Shown here one piece after another: positions 17,159 through 25,294 of a stretch of DNA of 64,000 nucleotides. The stretch covers positions 124,001 to 188,000 of the forward strand of contig NZ_JAYKZX010000001.1 of the NCBI RefSeq assembly GCF_035989265.1, written 5' to 3'. The translations under genes and the position numbers were made by a program. This DNA comes from Sphingobium sp. HWE2-09. Its GTDB lineage: Bacteria > Pseudomonadota > Alphaproteobacteria > Sphingomonadales > Sphingomonadaceae. Position 1 is the stretch's first letter. Each line of letters opens with the position of its first letter. Below the pieces are notes generated by a model, which was given only the letters and a program-made list of their open reading frames with translations, searched no databases and was not told the origin of the DNA.

Positions 17159-18043
17159 ATGACCAGCAGCATCATTGCCGGGCGATCCGACGCCCCTGCT
17201 GTGCAGCGGGGCTATGCGCCGGGCCGATACGGCCAGATTCACTATCGCCTGTCCCGGCCCGCCGTGCGCAACGACGCGCCGCCGCTCGTGCTGCTGCATC
17301 AAAATCCTTCGTCCAGCCTGGAATATCGCCACCTGACCGCCGCCATGGGAACGGACCGGGTGGTGATCGCGCTCGACACGCCGGGCTATGGCATGTCCGA
17401 TGCACCACCCGCGCCGATCGACATGGCAGGCTATGCCGCCTGCTTTTCCGAAGCGCTCGATGCGCTTGCACCACTGCTGCGCGGACCGTTCGATGTTTAC
17501 GGATTTCACACCGGCACATTGCTGGCGATGGAACTGGCCCTGGCGATGCCGCGTAACATCCGGCGGCTGATATTGTCTGGCATCCCTATGCGGCCAGCGC
17601 AGGAGCGGGCCGAACGGCTGCGCGCCGCCCAGGAGTTTGCGCAGCTGGACGAGAGCGGTTCGGTCGCGCTCGATCTGGCTGCCAAGCTGTGGGACTATGT
17701 CGTGGCGCAGCGTCGCGCTGGCATGACGCTGGACGATGCAGCCGCGCTTTGGATCGACAAGTTGAAGCCCCTCGACCGGGCGGCCTGGGCCTATCTGGGC
17801 GTGTGGGATTACGACTATGAAGCGCGGCTGCCGTTGGTGACGCAGCCGGTGCTGCTACTGCAACCCGATGAAGACATTGCGCAGGCGTCGATCGCCGCGG
17901 CGGGCCTGATCCCCAACGCCACGGTCGAGCGGCTGGCCGGGTTCGATCGCGATATTTTCCATATTCCCGACAGTGTCGCCGCACTCGCCCTTGCGATGCG
18001 CCGCTATCTCGACAATCCTCTTTCTTCAGGAGTTTCGCAATGA
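17159..18043 (+). CDS. alpha/beta hydrolase fold protein with His at the nucleophile position
   Basis: A 294-residue alpha/beta hydrolase-fold protein without a leader. The opening RGYAPGRYGQIHY and PLVLLHQNPSSSLEY are typical of this local subfamily. The nucleophile elbow reads YGFHTGT, giving His where Ser, Asp or Cys is normal. LQPDEDIAQ could supply the acid and DIFHIPD the C-terminal His. The same G-x-H-T-G pattern occurs at 21902-22771 and in the pseudogene at 3402-4219. Start at 17159 has ACGGAG upstream. It is coupled to the following kinase-like gene (ATGA). Either an unusual hydrolase or a lyase-like activity is possible. Confidence 0.85.
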   Translation: MTSSIIAGRSDAPAVQRGYAPGRYGQIHYRLSRPAVRNDAPPLVLLHQNPSSSLEYRHLTAAMGTDRVVIALDTPGYGMSDAPPAPIDMAGYAACFSEALDALAPLLRGPFDVYGFHTGTLLAMELALAMPRNIRRLILSGIPMRPAQERAERLRAAQEFAQLDESGSVALDLAAKLWDYVVAQRRAGMTLDDAAALWIDKLKPLDRAAWAYLGVWDYDYEARLPLVTQPVLLLQPDEDIAQASIAAAGLIPNATVERLAGFDRDIFHIPDSVAALALAMRRYLDNPLSSGVSQ

Positions 18044-19032
18044 CCACTACTTTAGTCCGGGCGCAGGTCGCCCATTCCGTCGTCGATGCCAGTTTCCTGG
18101 CGCGCGAAGTCGCCGAACGTTATTCGGTCAAAGGAACGGTGACCGGCCTGCTGCTCTATCGCGGCATGAACGACGTCTATATCATCCAGACTGCCGACAC
18201 CCGTTACGCGCTGCGGGTATGGCGCAAGGATTATCGCGACGCGGACGAGGTCAGCTATGAACTGAACTTCCTCGATTATCTGCGGCAGCGCGGCTTCCCA
18301 GCATCCACGCCGATCCATGCGCGCGACGGATCGCTCTATTTCAAGCTGGACGCGCCGGAAGGCGAGCGCGCGGTCGCTTTGTATGACTGGGCGGAAGGCA
18401 CCAAGTTCGGCAATTGCCTGAACGTTGATACTGCGCACCGCATGGGCGCGCTGTTTGCCAAGATGCATCTGCTGGGGCTGGAATATGCCGGACCCGACCA
18501 TGTGTTCACCACCGACAACGCCGTGCGTTTCCAGGTGACCGTGCCGGCCCTACTCGACTTCACCTATGATCGGCCCGAAGATCGGCGCGATTATGAGATT
18601 ATCGGTCGCACTTTGGCCGATCGGCTGCGCGAGATTCAGGGCGACGAAATGCCGATCGGCATCTGCCATTGCGATTTCCACCCCAGCAACATCCATGTCG
18701 CCGAAGACGGCAGCATGACCTTCCTCGACTTCGACGGTCTGGGCGAAGATTATATGATGCAGGACGTGCAGAACTTTGTCTGGGGCAACCTCTTCTACGG
18801 CTTCTCCCCCTCCTATGGCGAAGCGTTCGAAGCGGGATATGATAGCGTCCGTCCGTTCAGCGCGCGGGAGAAGGAAAGCAAGGAACTGTTCCTGCTGGCC
18901 AAGGCATTTCGCCTGGTCGCAGGCATGGCCCATTCGTCCAACAGCGTGGGTCGCGGCACGCTGCGGTTCCAGGGGATGGACTGGCTGGCCGACTATATCA
19001 AGTCGCGCGCCCGTCCGCTCGGCCTGCTGTAA
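18040..19032 (+). CDS. APH/choline kinase-family phosphotransferase
   Basis: A 330-residue kinase-like protein of the aminoglycoside phosphotransferase/homoserine kinase II fold. The catalytic loop HCDFHPSN (210-217) has Asp212 and Asn217, and the metal motif is LDFDGLG with DFD at 230-232. YALRVWRKDY contains a Lys/Arg-rich ATP-binding strand. The family transfers phosphate from ATP to a small-molecule hydroxyl or amine. Its place in a hydrolase-kinase-MFS operon suggests a metabolic substrate rather than antibiotic resistance. It overlaps the hydrolase stop by ATGA. Confidence 0.85.
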   Translation: MTTTLVRAQVAHSVVDASFLAREVAERYSVKGTVTGLLLYRGMNDVYIIQTADTRYALRVWRKDYRDADEVSYELNFLDYLRQRGFPASTPIHARDGSLYFKLDAPEGERAVALYDWAEGTKFGNCLNVDTAHRMGALFAKMHLLGLEYAGPDHVFTTDNAVRFQVTVPALLDFTYDRPEDRRDYEIIGRTLADRLREIQGDEMPIGICHCDFHPSNIHVAEDGSMTFLDFDGLGEDYMMQDVQNFVWGNLFYGFSPSYGEAFEAGYDSVRPFSAREKESKELFLLAKAFRLVAGMAHSSNSVGRGTLRFQGMDWLADYIKSRARPLGLL

Positions 19033-19045
19033 GGATATGACAGGC

Positions 19046-20344
19046 ATGGAGGCGACGACCGCCGCAATCGTGGACGACTATCGCCCGGCGCGCGCCTGGT
19101 GGGCCGTCGCCCTGTTGTTCGCCGCCTCCATATTGTCGGTCATCGACCGGGGCATATTGGCGATCGTCGTGGATGCGGTGAAGGCCGATATCGGCCTGAC
19201 CGACGTGCAGATCAGCCTGTTGCAGGGTTTGGCGTTCGGCCTCTTCTATGCGGTGGTCGGCGTGTGGCTGGGCTTCGTCGCCGATCGCCTTTCGCGCCGC
19301 AATCTGGTCGCGGCGGGCATCGCGCTATGGAGCATCGCCACGGCGGCAAGCGGGTTCACCCATAGTTTCGGCGCGCTGTTCCTGTGCCGCATCCTGGTGG
19401 GACTGGGCGAAGCGGCGCTGGCGCCTGCCGCCATATCGCTGATCGCGGATCTGTTTCCGCCAGCCAAGCGGGGCAAGGCGATCGGCGTCTATCTGATGGG
19501 CCAGTCGGTCGCGACCGGTCTGTCCTTCCTTATCGCGGGCGTCCTACTGAAACATGCGGGTGCGGGCGGCTTTGCCGGGGTGCCGGTGCTGGATGGCCTC
19601 GCCCCATGGCGCGTCATGTTCCTGATGTGCGGCATGGCAGGCGTGATCGTCGTGATCGCCTGCCTGACCGTGCGCGAACCGCCCCGCAAAGGCACGGCGG
19701 TAGCGACCGATGTCGGCCAGTTCCGCGCCGTCGCCCGCTATTTCAATGCGCAGCGGCTGTCCCTCTTCTCCCTCTATGGCGGTTTCGCGCTGTTCTTCCT
19801 TGGCTCCTATGCCGCATTCGGTTGGCAGGTTGTCATGCTGTCGCGGCGGTTCGGGGTGGATGCCGCCAGCGTCGCGGTGATGCTCAGCCCCGTGTCGCTG
19901 GCGTTCGGCATTGCCGGGCCGCTGGTGGGCGGAGCGCTGGTCGATGCGGCGGTCAAGCGATCGGGCACACGGGGCATATTGGCGCTGCTGCGATTCGCGC
20001 CTTTGCTCGGGCTACTCTTCTGCCTGGCTGTGGCCCTGCCCTCTTTATGGGCTTGCGTGTTGCTCGTGGGAACGCTGGGCGGGGCGGCAGCGATCATGGG
20101 GACGATGACGCTGGCCTGGCTTCAGGCGACGATGCCAGCCGACATGCGCGGTGTTGCGGTGTCGGCCACCGGGCTGGTCAACACTGTCATCGGGGCGGCG
20201 ATCGGGCCGCTGCTGGTCGCCCTGCTGACCGACCGCGTGTTCGCCGATCCGGCTATGGTCGGTCCGGCGATCGTCTATGTCGCGGTGCCGGCCTTCATTG
20301 CATCGGCGCTGCTTTATATCGTTTGCCATCGCGTCACGCGCTGA
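19046..20344 (+). CDS. MFS transporter
   Basis: A 432-residue major facilitator with the expected run of about twelve hydrophobic helices. Family signatures include SVIDRGILAIVVDAVKADIG in helix 1, GFVADRLSRRNLVAAG as the loop 2-3 motif, and LVGLGEAALAPAAISLIADL. This arrangement is typical of Spns/hexuronate-like sphingomonad carriers. I chose ATG 19046 over 19037 because AAGGA lies 10 bases upstream of the first but only one base from the second. It ends the hydrolase-kinase operon. It probably moves the substrate or product of that operon. Confidence 0.9.
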   Translation: MEATTAAIVDDYRPARAWWAVALLFAASILSVIDRGILAIVVDAVKADIGLTDVQISLLQGLAFGLFYAVVGVWLGFVADRLSRRNLVAAGIALWSIATAASGFTHSFGALFLCRILVGLGEAALAPAAISLIADLFPPAKRGKAIGVYLMGQSVATGLSFLIAGVLLKHAGAGGFAGVPVLDGLAPWRVMFLMCGMAGVIVVIACLTVREPPRKGTAVATDVGQFRAVARYFNAQRLSLFSLYGGFALFFLGSYAAFGWQVVMLSRRFGVDAASVAVMLSPVSLAFGIAGPLVGGALVDAAVKRSGTRGILALLRFAPLLGLLFCLAVALPSLWACVLLVGTLGGAAAIMGTMTLAWLQATMPADMRGVAVSATGLVNTVIGAAIGPLLVALLTDRVFADPAMVGPAIVYVAVPAFIASALLYIVCHRVTR

Positions 20345-20351
20345 CATAAAA

Positions 20352-20377
20352 AAGGGCGGGCATCGCTGCCCGCCCTT
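20352..20377 (-). terminator. intrinsic terminator, mainly for the leftward methyltransferase operon
   Basis: A perfect 11-base stem (AAGGGCGGGCA / TGCCCGCCCTT) with a TCGC loop. On the minus strand it is followed by TTTTTT, the classic terminator tail. On the plus strand it lacks a T tract, though it may still help end the MFS transcript. It lies between convergent genes. Confidence 0.85.
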
Positions 20378-20396
20378 CCCCAACATCGCCTGCGAT

Positions 20397-21539
20397 CTAC
20401 GCCCGGCCGGACGCCACGAACCAGCTGCGGAAGACGCCTTCGCTGTCCGGGCCGAAATGTAGGTTCGCGTCACGGGCCGCACCCATCGATGCGCGCTGGT
20501 AGCCGGTGCGCACATCCGCAAAGCCCGCGCCCCGCATCAGCGCATCATAGTCGGCGGTCAGCGCGCCACGCCAATAGGGTTCGTTATTATAGTCCGCCTC
20601 CAGCTCGGCGGACAGTTCGTCCCACAGCGATCCGATGGTCATCAGCAACGGTACTTCCAGATGGACCGCGACCCCGCCGGGCCGCAGCAGCCGGCGGCTT
20701 TCCTTGAGGATATTGATAACCGCCGACTGCGACGTTTCGTGCAGGACGGCGCAGGTATAGACGAGATCGAAGCTGCCATCGGGAAAGTCCGTGCTTTCCG
20801 CATTCTGCTGCGAGAAATGGACGGCAACGCCCAGCCGTTCGGCGCGGGCATGGGCATAGCGCAGCATCGAAGCGCCCACGTCCACGCCATGCACTTCAGC
20901 GTCCGGGAAGCAGACGGCCGCCGGCGCGGTGCTGGACCCGACGCCGCAGCCCAGTTCCACGATCTTTTGCGGGTTGAGGTCGGGATAACAGGTGAGGACG
21001 TGCGCCATCGCAGTCTGGCCGCGAAAATCGTTGAGATAACCGCCGTTGCGACCCAGCATGTAGATCGCGCCGCCGCGGTCCATCAGCGCGCCCTGCGCGA
21101 CCGATCCTTCGCCGGGGTCGGCTTCATACCCCCCGGGCATCAGGTGGACGTCGCCATCGACCAGATAGCCGGGCGCGCGGAAATCGGGGTTGGTGCGGAC
21201 GGAGCCTTTGGGCTGGGCGATAGCGGCGCGATCGGCCAGTTCGTCCGCGCGGCGATCCAGGCTGTCGCCGACCACGTCCCACAATAGCCGCTGCGATTCG
21301 CGGCGCAGCCCTAGCCATTGGCGGAAGGACGCGCGCTCCATCATTTCGCTACGCAGATTGCCGACCGGATCGTTGGTGGCGCGCACATCGACGGCGTCGG
21401 CCACTTGCATCGCCATCGTGCGCTGGACCGGTTCAAGATCGCCCATGACGAATAGTTTGAGGTCGCGCACGAACAGCTGTTCGGCCATTTCGTCGTGCGA
21501 GGGTTCGGGGATCATCGGATGGGGGGCTGGTGCGTTCAT
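20397..21539 (-). CDS. class I SAM-dependent methyltransferase with N-terminal extension
   Basis: A 380-residue methyltransferase. The SAM-binding core starts at about residue 190: motif I VELGCGVGSS, then VHGVDVGASMLRYAHARA, FDLVYTCAVLHE and RLLRPGGVAVHLEVP. About 185 residues precede this core and have no recognisable domain; they include FRQWLGLRRESQRLLWD and a PGYLVDGDVHLMPGGY segment. ATG 21539 has AGGAG 8 bases upstream; the longer frame to 21746 runs through the preceding small gene and is rejected. It is second or third in a leftward operon with a small coiled-coil-like protein and an alpha/beta hydrolase. The acceptor is unknown. Confidence 0.88.
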   Translation of the reverse strand: MNAPAPHPMIPEPSHDEMAEQLFVRDLKLFVMGDLEPVQRTMAMQVADAVDVRATNDPVGNLRSEMMERASFRQWLGLRRESQRLLWDVVGDSLDRRADELADRAAIAQPKGSVRTNPDFRAPGYLVDGDVHLMPGGYEADPGEGSVAQGALMDRGGAIYMLGRNGGYLNDFRGQTAMAHVLTCYPDLNPQKIVELGCGVGSSTAPAAVCFPDAEVHGVDVGASMLRYAHARAERLGVAVHFSQQNAESTDFPDGSFDLVYTCAVLHETSQSAVINILKESRRLLRPGGVAVHLEVPLLMTIGSLWDELSAELEADYNNEPYWRGALTADYDALMRGAGFADVRTGYQRASMGAARDANLHFGPDSEGVFRSWFVASGRA

Positions 21540-21564
21540 CGGTTCGCTCCTGAAGATAATGGGG

Positions 21565-21864
21565 TCAAACGGCCTGCTGGGCGGCCAGATCCGCCTCGCC
21601 CGCTTCGCGCAGCGCGCGGAAGACGCGAGACAGGGTGCGGCGGCGCTGGGCGGCGCGTTCGCCATCGGCCGCTGCATCGGGGACGAAGGCATCGATATCC
21701 GACCGGCTGACCAGCCCAGCCGCCTCCGCAATGCGTTCGAACGCATCGAGGCGGGCGCGCAGCACGGTGACTTCGCTGGTCAGCGCGACGATCATCGCCA
21801 TCGTCTGTTCATCGGCGCTGGCGAGGCCGGGGATGGGCAGCAATCTTTTGGTCGAACGTGTCAT
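21565..21864 (-). CDS. small coiled-coil-like hypothetical protein upstream of the methyltransferase
   Basis: A 99-residue protein that I do not recognise. Residues about 20-50 (MAMIVALTSEVTVLRARLDAFERI) have the heptad spacing of a short coiled coil, and the C-terminal half is rich in Arg, Ala and Glu. The gene lies 25 bases upstream of the methyltransferase on the same strand and 37 bases after the alpha/beta hydrolase, so it is likely part of the operon. It may bind or stabilise the methyltransferase; that is inference from position only. Confidence 0.65.
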   Translation of the reverse strand: MTRSTKRLLPIPGLASADEQTMAMIVALTSEVTVLRARLDAFERIAEAAGLVSRSDIDAFVPDAAADGERAAQRRRTLSRVFRALREAGEADLAAQQAV

Positions 21865-21901
21865 GGCAATTCCGTTGGTTCAGATCGAATATAGGCGCGG
21901 A

Positions 21902-22771
21902 TCAGTCTGCCGCATCGAGAAATTCCAGCATCGCCGCCGCTTTGGCGGACGGGCTGGAGTTGACGGCGACGCTGCGGCCATCGGGCAGCGAGTCGAGCGC
22001 CGTGGTGATCGCTATGTTCAGCACAGCCAGTTCCTTGGCCGCGCGCAGCAGCAGCACCGGTCCCGCGATCGCCTTCATCCGTTCGAACGCGGGATAGCGG
22101 AAGGCGGCGAGATAAGGCTTGTGATAGGTGTCGAGCGCCTTGAGCACATCGATCACCACATCGTTAAGAATATGGGCGGGAGGAATGTCGCCCGGCAAGC
22201 GGTTTTCGGCGCGCCGGTCAAAATAGGGGAAATAGAGCGCCTGATCGCGCACGAAATTGAACGCCCAGACCAGATGCTGGCCATAATCGTCGGGTACGAC
22301 CGTGGGCGCATAATTGTCCAGGATGCGCTGGCGCACGTCCGCATCATATTCAGTGATGCCGTCGAACACGGTGCGGCGCACGCGATCGGGATGGGCGGCG
22401 GCGAGTTCGCAGGCGATGCGCGCGCCGGTATGGCTGCCATAGACGTCGAACCGGTCGATCCCCATCGCGTCGGCCAGGCGGACCATGCTGTCGGCGAAAT
22501 AGGCGATGTCGGGCGCTTCCCCCACAGGCGCTGGCGAGTTGCCATTGCCCAGCGTGTCAGGCGCGATCACGCTGCGGTGACCATCGGCCAGCGCCTGCAT
22601 CAATGGCACCATGAAGCGTGACGAAGCGGGAGACGCATGGAGCAGCAAAACCGGCGGCCGATCGGCTTCCGGTGCTTCAATAGCGTGTAGATGCACCTGC
22701 CCCTCGGCAATGCGTATGAACGCTCTATCCACGGGGTAAGTCACCAGTTTCTTCTCCTGATCCATGCCCAT
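21902..22771 (-). CDS. alpha/beta hydrolase fold protein lacking the usual catalytic triad
   Basis: A 289-residue alpha/beta hydrolase-fold protein. PPVLLLHASPASSRFM and VIAPDTLGNGNSPAP are standard fold elements. The elbow is YGSHTGARIA, with His at the nucleophile position. The C-terminal stretch that should carry the catalytic His (GRSVAVNSSPSAKAAAM) has none. The starts at 22771 and 22765 are both possible; a longer frame to 22849 would swallow the operator-like site at 22822 and is less likely. First gene of the operon with the small protein and methyltransferase. Confidence 0.82.
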   Translation of the reverse strand: MGMDQEKKLVTYPVDRAFIRIAEGQVHLHAIEAPEADRPPVLLLHASPASSRFMVPLMQALADGHRSVIAPDTLGNGNSPAPVGEAPDIAYFADSMVRLADAMGIDRFDVYGSHTGARIACELAAAHPDRVRRTVFDGITEYDADVRQRILDNYAPTVVPDDYGQHLVWAFNFVRDQALYFPYFDRRAENRLPGDIPPAHILNDVVIDVLKALDTYHKPYLAAFRYPAFERMKAIAGPVLLLRAAKELAVLNIAITTALDSLPDGRSVAVNSSPSAKAAAMLEFLDAAD

Positions 22772-22821
22772 CGCACAGTGCGGCGACGACAGGGCGATGG
22801 CAGCATTGCACCCCCCGATTC

Positions 22822-22836
22822 CCGACAGGCGGATAG
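22822..22836 (-). promoter_or_regulatory. operator-like site B (YTATCCGNNNNNCGG)
   Basis: On the minus strand this reads CTATCCGCCTGTCGG, one base different from site A. It sits in the divergent control region, about 55 bases from the leftward hydrolase start and 85 from the rightward M24-type gene start. Confidence 0.6.
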
Positions 22837-22918
22837 GGCGGATCAGCATTTCGGTCCGCCCGGTGAATTGGGTCTATCAAAAAATGACAGGGACATTGCA
22901 AAGGATATGGGACGCATC

Positions 22919-24226
22919 ATGGCATCCACAGGCGCGATCGGCTATCCGGGCGACGACGCCCTGCGCATGGCGTTGCGTCAGGGCGGGCCGATCAATCTAG
23001 AGCGCGCCCGGGCGGTGATGGCCAGGCACGGGCTGGACGGGATCGTCGTCGGCGATCCGATCAACGTGTTTCATGTTTTGGGGTATTGGCCGCAGATCGC
23101 CAATACCAAGCTCGGCCATCCGCCCACCACCTTTGCGCTGTTGCCGCGCGATCCGGCGCGGCCGACCGCGATCGTAACGTCCGACTTCATCTATTATTAC
23201 AGCTTTGCCGATGGCGCGCTCCAGCCTGCGCTCGCACCGTTCCTGTTCGCCGACACCAACAATGACGGCAGCGCAGAGATCAACCCCCAGCCGATGTGGG
23301 GCTTTACCGACCGCACTGAACAGGCTGCGGGCGAGGTCGAGCATCGGCGGCGCACGGCGATGGACGGTGTCGGCACAGGGCGACGCTTTGCCAATGCGGG
23401 CGGCGCGCTGGCGGGAGCCATGCGGGAACTGGGCCTATGGGAAGGCCGGATCGCCATCGACCATGAGGTGATCGCGGCGGTATGCGAACGGCATGGCCGT
23501 CCGGGCAGCCATGGCCCGGCCGACACGATCCTGCGCGAAATCCGCATCATCAAGTCGCCGCTGGAAATCGCGCTGATGCGCCGCGCGGCGCAGGCCAATG
23601 CCGATGCGGTGGACGCAGTGATGGCCAGCGTGCGCGCGGGCGCAGGCTATGGCGAGTTGCGTCGCCAGTTTGCGATCGAGAGCGCGCGGCGGGACAATCA
23701 GGCGGTCTTCATGACGGTGGACCGAGTATCTACCGAACTGATCGACAGCGACTATATTCGCGACGGGCAGACGCTGTTCCTGGATGGCGTGGGGCATTTC
23801 CAGCATTATCATGGCGACTATGCGCGCACCGTCTTCGTCGGCGAACCGCTAGCCAGCGCACGCCGTGCGGCGGATGCGGTGCGGACCGGATGGAACGCCA
23901 TCCGCGAACAGTTGAAGCCGGGGCTGCGCTATTCGCAAATCGTGGCGATCGGTGCGGACGCGGTGCGCAAGGCTGGGTTCGATCACCTCGTCGGCTTCGG
24001 CCCGCATAGCGTGGGCCTGATGCATTCGGACGAACCCTCGCTCGATGGCGGCGGCTTCTACCGCAAGGACGACCTGGTGCTCCAGCCCAATATGATATTG
24101 AGCGTGGATTGCCCGGTGGTCGAAACGGGACTGGGCGGATCGGCCCATGTCGAAGACCTGATGCTCATCACCGCCGATGGTGCCGAACCGATCCACAGCA
24201 TTTCCGACCATCTGGTCACAGTCTGA
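22919..24226 (+). CDS. M24 (creatinase/aminopeptidase P-like) family protein
   Basis: A 435-residue protein with an N-terminal creatinase-like domain and a C-terminal pita-bread domain. Of the five metal ligands of aminopeptidase P, four are seen: Asp289 and Asp300 (LDGVGHFQHYHGDYARTV), His363 (GPHSVGLMH) and Glu412 (HVEDLMLI). The fifth, normally Glu, is Asp397 (ILSVDCPV). Metal binding is therefore likely but altered. Start 22919 is preceded by GGGA at 6 bases; 22907 is an alternative. The group includes creatinase and dipeptidases, so hydrolysis of a C-N bond in an unusual substrate is plausible. It heads an operon with two LLM proteins. Confidence 0.85.
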   Translation: MASTGAIGYPGDDALRMALRQGGPINLERARAVMARHGLDGIVVGDPINVFHVLGYWPQIANTKLGHPPTTFALLPRDPARPTAIVTSDFIYYYSFADGALQPALAPFLFADTNNDGSAEINPQPMWGFTDRTEQAAGEVEHRRRTAMDGVGTGRRFANAGGALAGAMRELGLWEGRIAIDHEVIAAVCERHGRPGSHGPADTILREIRIIKSPLEIALMRRAAQANADAVDAVMASVRAGAGYGELRRQFAIESARRDNQAVFMTVDRVSTELIDSDYIRDGQTLFLDGVGHFQHYHGDYARTVFVGEPLASARRAADAVRTGWNAIREQLKPGLRYSQIVAIGADAVRKAGFDHLVGFGPHSVGLMHSDEPSLDGGGFYRKDDLVLQPNMILSVDCPVVETGLGGSAHVEDLMLITADGAEPIHSISDHLVTV

Positions 24227-24241
24227 ACCGGGACACTTTTC

Positions 24242-25294
24242 ATGATCCTATCCACCTGCATCGACTTGGCAGCGGACGCCGCCGGTCCCGATTTGATGGC
24301 GCGGCTGCGCGCCGATCTAGCCGCAAGCAAGCAAGCGGGCGCGGACCTGCTCCTGCTGGGGCGGCAGGATGGGGCGACGGTCGTGCCGGGGCGTCTGGAT
24401 GCACTGATCGGCGCGCCGACGCTGGCGGCGGATGCTGATGGCGCGGCGCTGGTTACGGTGCTGCCCGCGCTGTTCAGCCTGCCCTTCCATGTCGCACGGG
24501 CGCTGTCGGCGACCGACTTTCTGACCGGCGGCACGATGGGATGGTTGCCAAGCGCGATCCACACGGACGCGCGGGCGACGGGATTCGGCAGCGAATATGC
24601 AGTTACCGAAGAAGAGATCCCGACCAAGGCGGGCGATATGGTGCGCGCGACGCAGGCGCTGTGGGACAGTTGGGACGCCGATGCGCTGGTGATCGATCAG
24701 GCGGCGGGACGCTATCTCGACACCAGTCGGGTTCGGCGCGTTGATTATCGCGGCAGTCATTTCGATGTGATGGGACCGCTTAACGCGGCCCGTCCGCCGC
24801 AGGGGCATCCGGTGCTGGTGGCGGATGAGGACGACGCGATTATGTCGGCGGCCGATTATCAGCCGGACGTGCTGCTGGTCGGGGGCGATGACGCCACCAG
24901 CCTGTCCACCGTGATTGCGACATGGCGCACGCGGGGATTTGCGGGTCGGGTGTTGGCGAAGGTCTCGCCCGATGGCGTGCCCGGCGCATGCCCGTTGGAT
25001 CAGGCGAGCCATATTGACGGGGCCGACGGGTTCCACATCATCGCCACCGATGCGCCGGCGGCGCTGGCGACGCTGCGTCCCATGGGTGCGGCTCCGACCG
25101 GCCCGACATTGCGCGCACGGCTCACGCTGGCCGTGCCCCCTACCCCCATAGTGCCAAGAGGAGTGTCGCGGCATGAGCACGGCCCCACGCGAACTGCACA
25201 TCTGGGCCTTTTTGCAGGGCATCGGATTTTATCCCGGCGGCTGGCGGCACAAGCTGGCGCAACCGCGATCGGTGTTCGACCGGTCCTATTATGA
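24242..25294 (+). CDS. LLM-class flavin oxidoreductase-like protein, 3' end overlaps next gene
   Basis: A 350-residue frame. The first roughly 300 residues resemble an LLM-type (NtaA-related) protein: STCIDLAADAAGPDLMARL, TGGTMGWLPSAIHTDARA and KAGDMVRATQALWDSWDAD. The pattern recalls the smaller partner often found beside NtaA/SnaA-type oxygenases. The last 40 residues overlap the next gene by 122 bases and do not look like a family C-terminus. A one-base shift in the C-rich stretch around 25137-25148 would end the protein at a TAG at 25147-25149, a more usual operon spacing. Either a real overlap or a homopolymer error. Confidence 0.7.
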   Translation: MILSTCIDLAADAAGPDLMARLRADLAASKQAGADLLLLGRQDGATVVPGRLDALIGAPTLAADADGAALVTVLPALFSLPFHVARALSATDFLTGGTMGWLPSAIHTDARATGFGSEYAVTEEEIPTKAGDMVRATQALWDSWDADALVIDQAAGRYLDTSRVRRVDYRGSHFDVMGPLNAARPPQGHPVLVADEDDAIMSAADYQPDVLLVGGDDATSLSTVIATWRTRGFAGRVLAKVSPDGVPGACPLDQASHIDGADGFHIIATDAPAALATLRPMGAAPTGPTLRARLTLAVPPTPIVPRGVSRHEHGPTRTAHLGLFAGHRILSRRLAAQAGATAIGVRPVLL

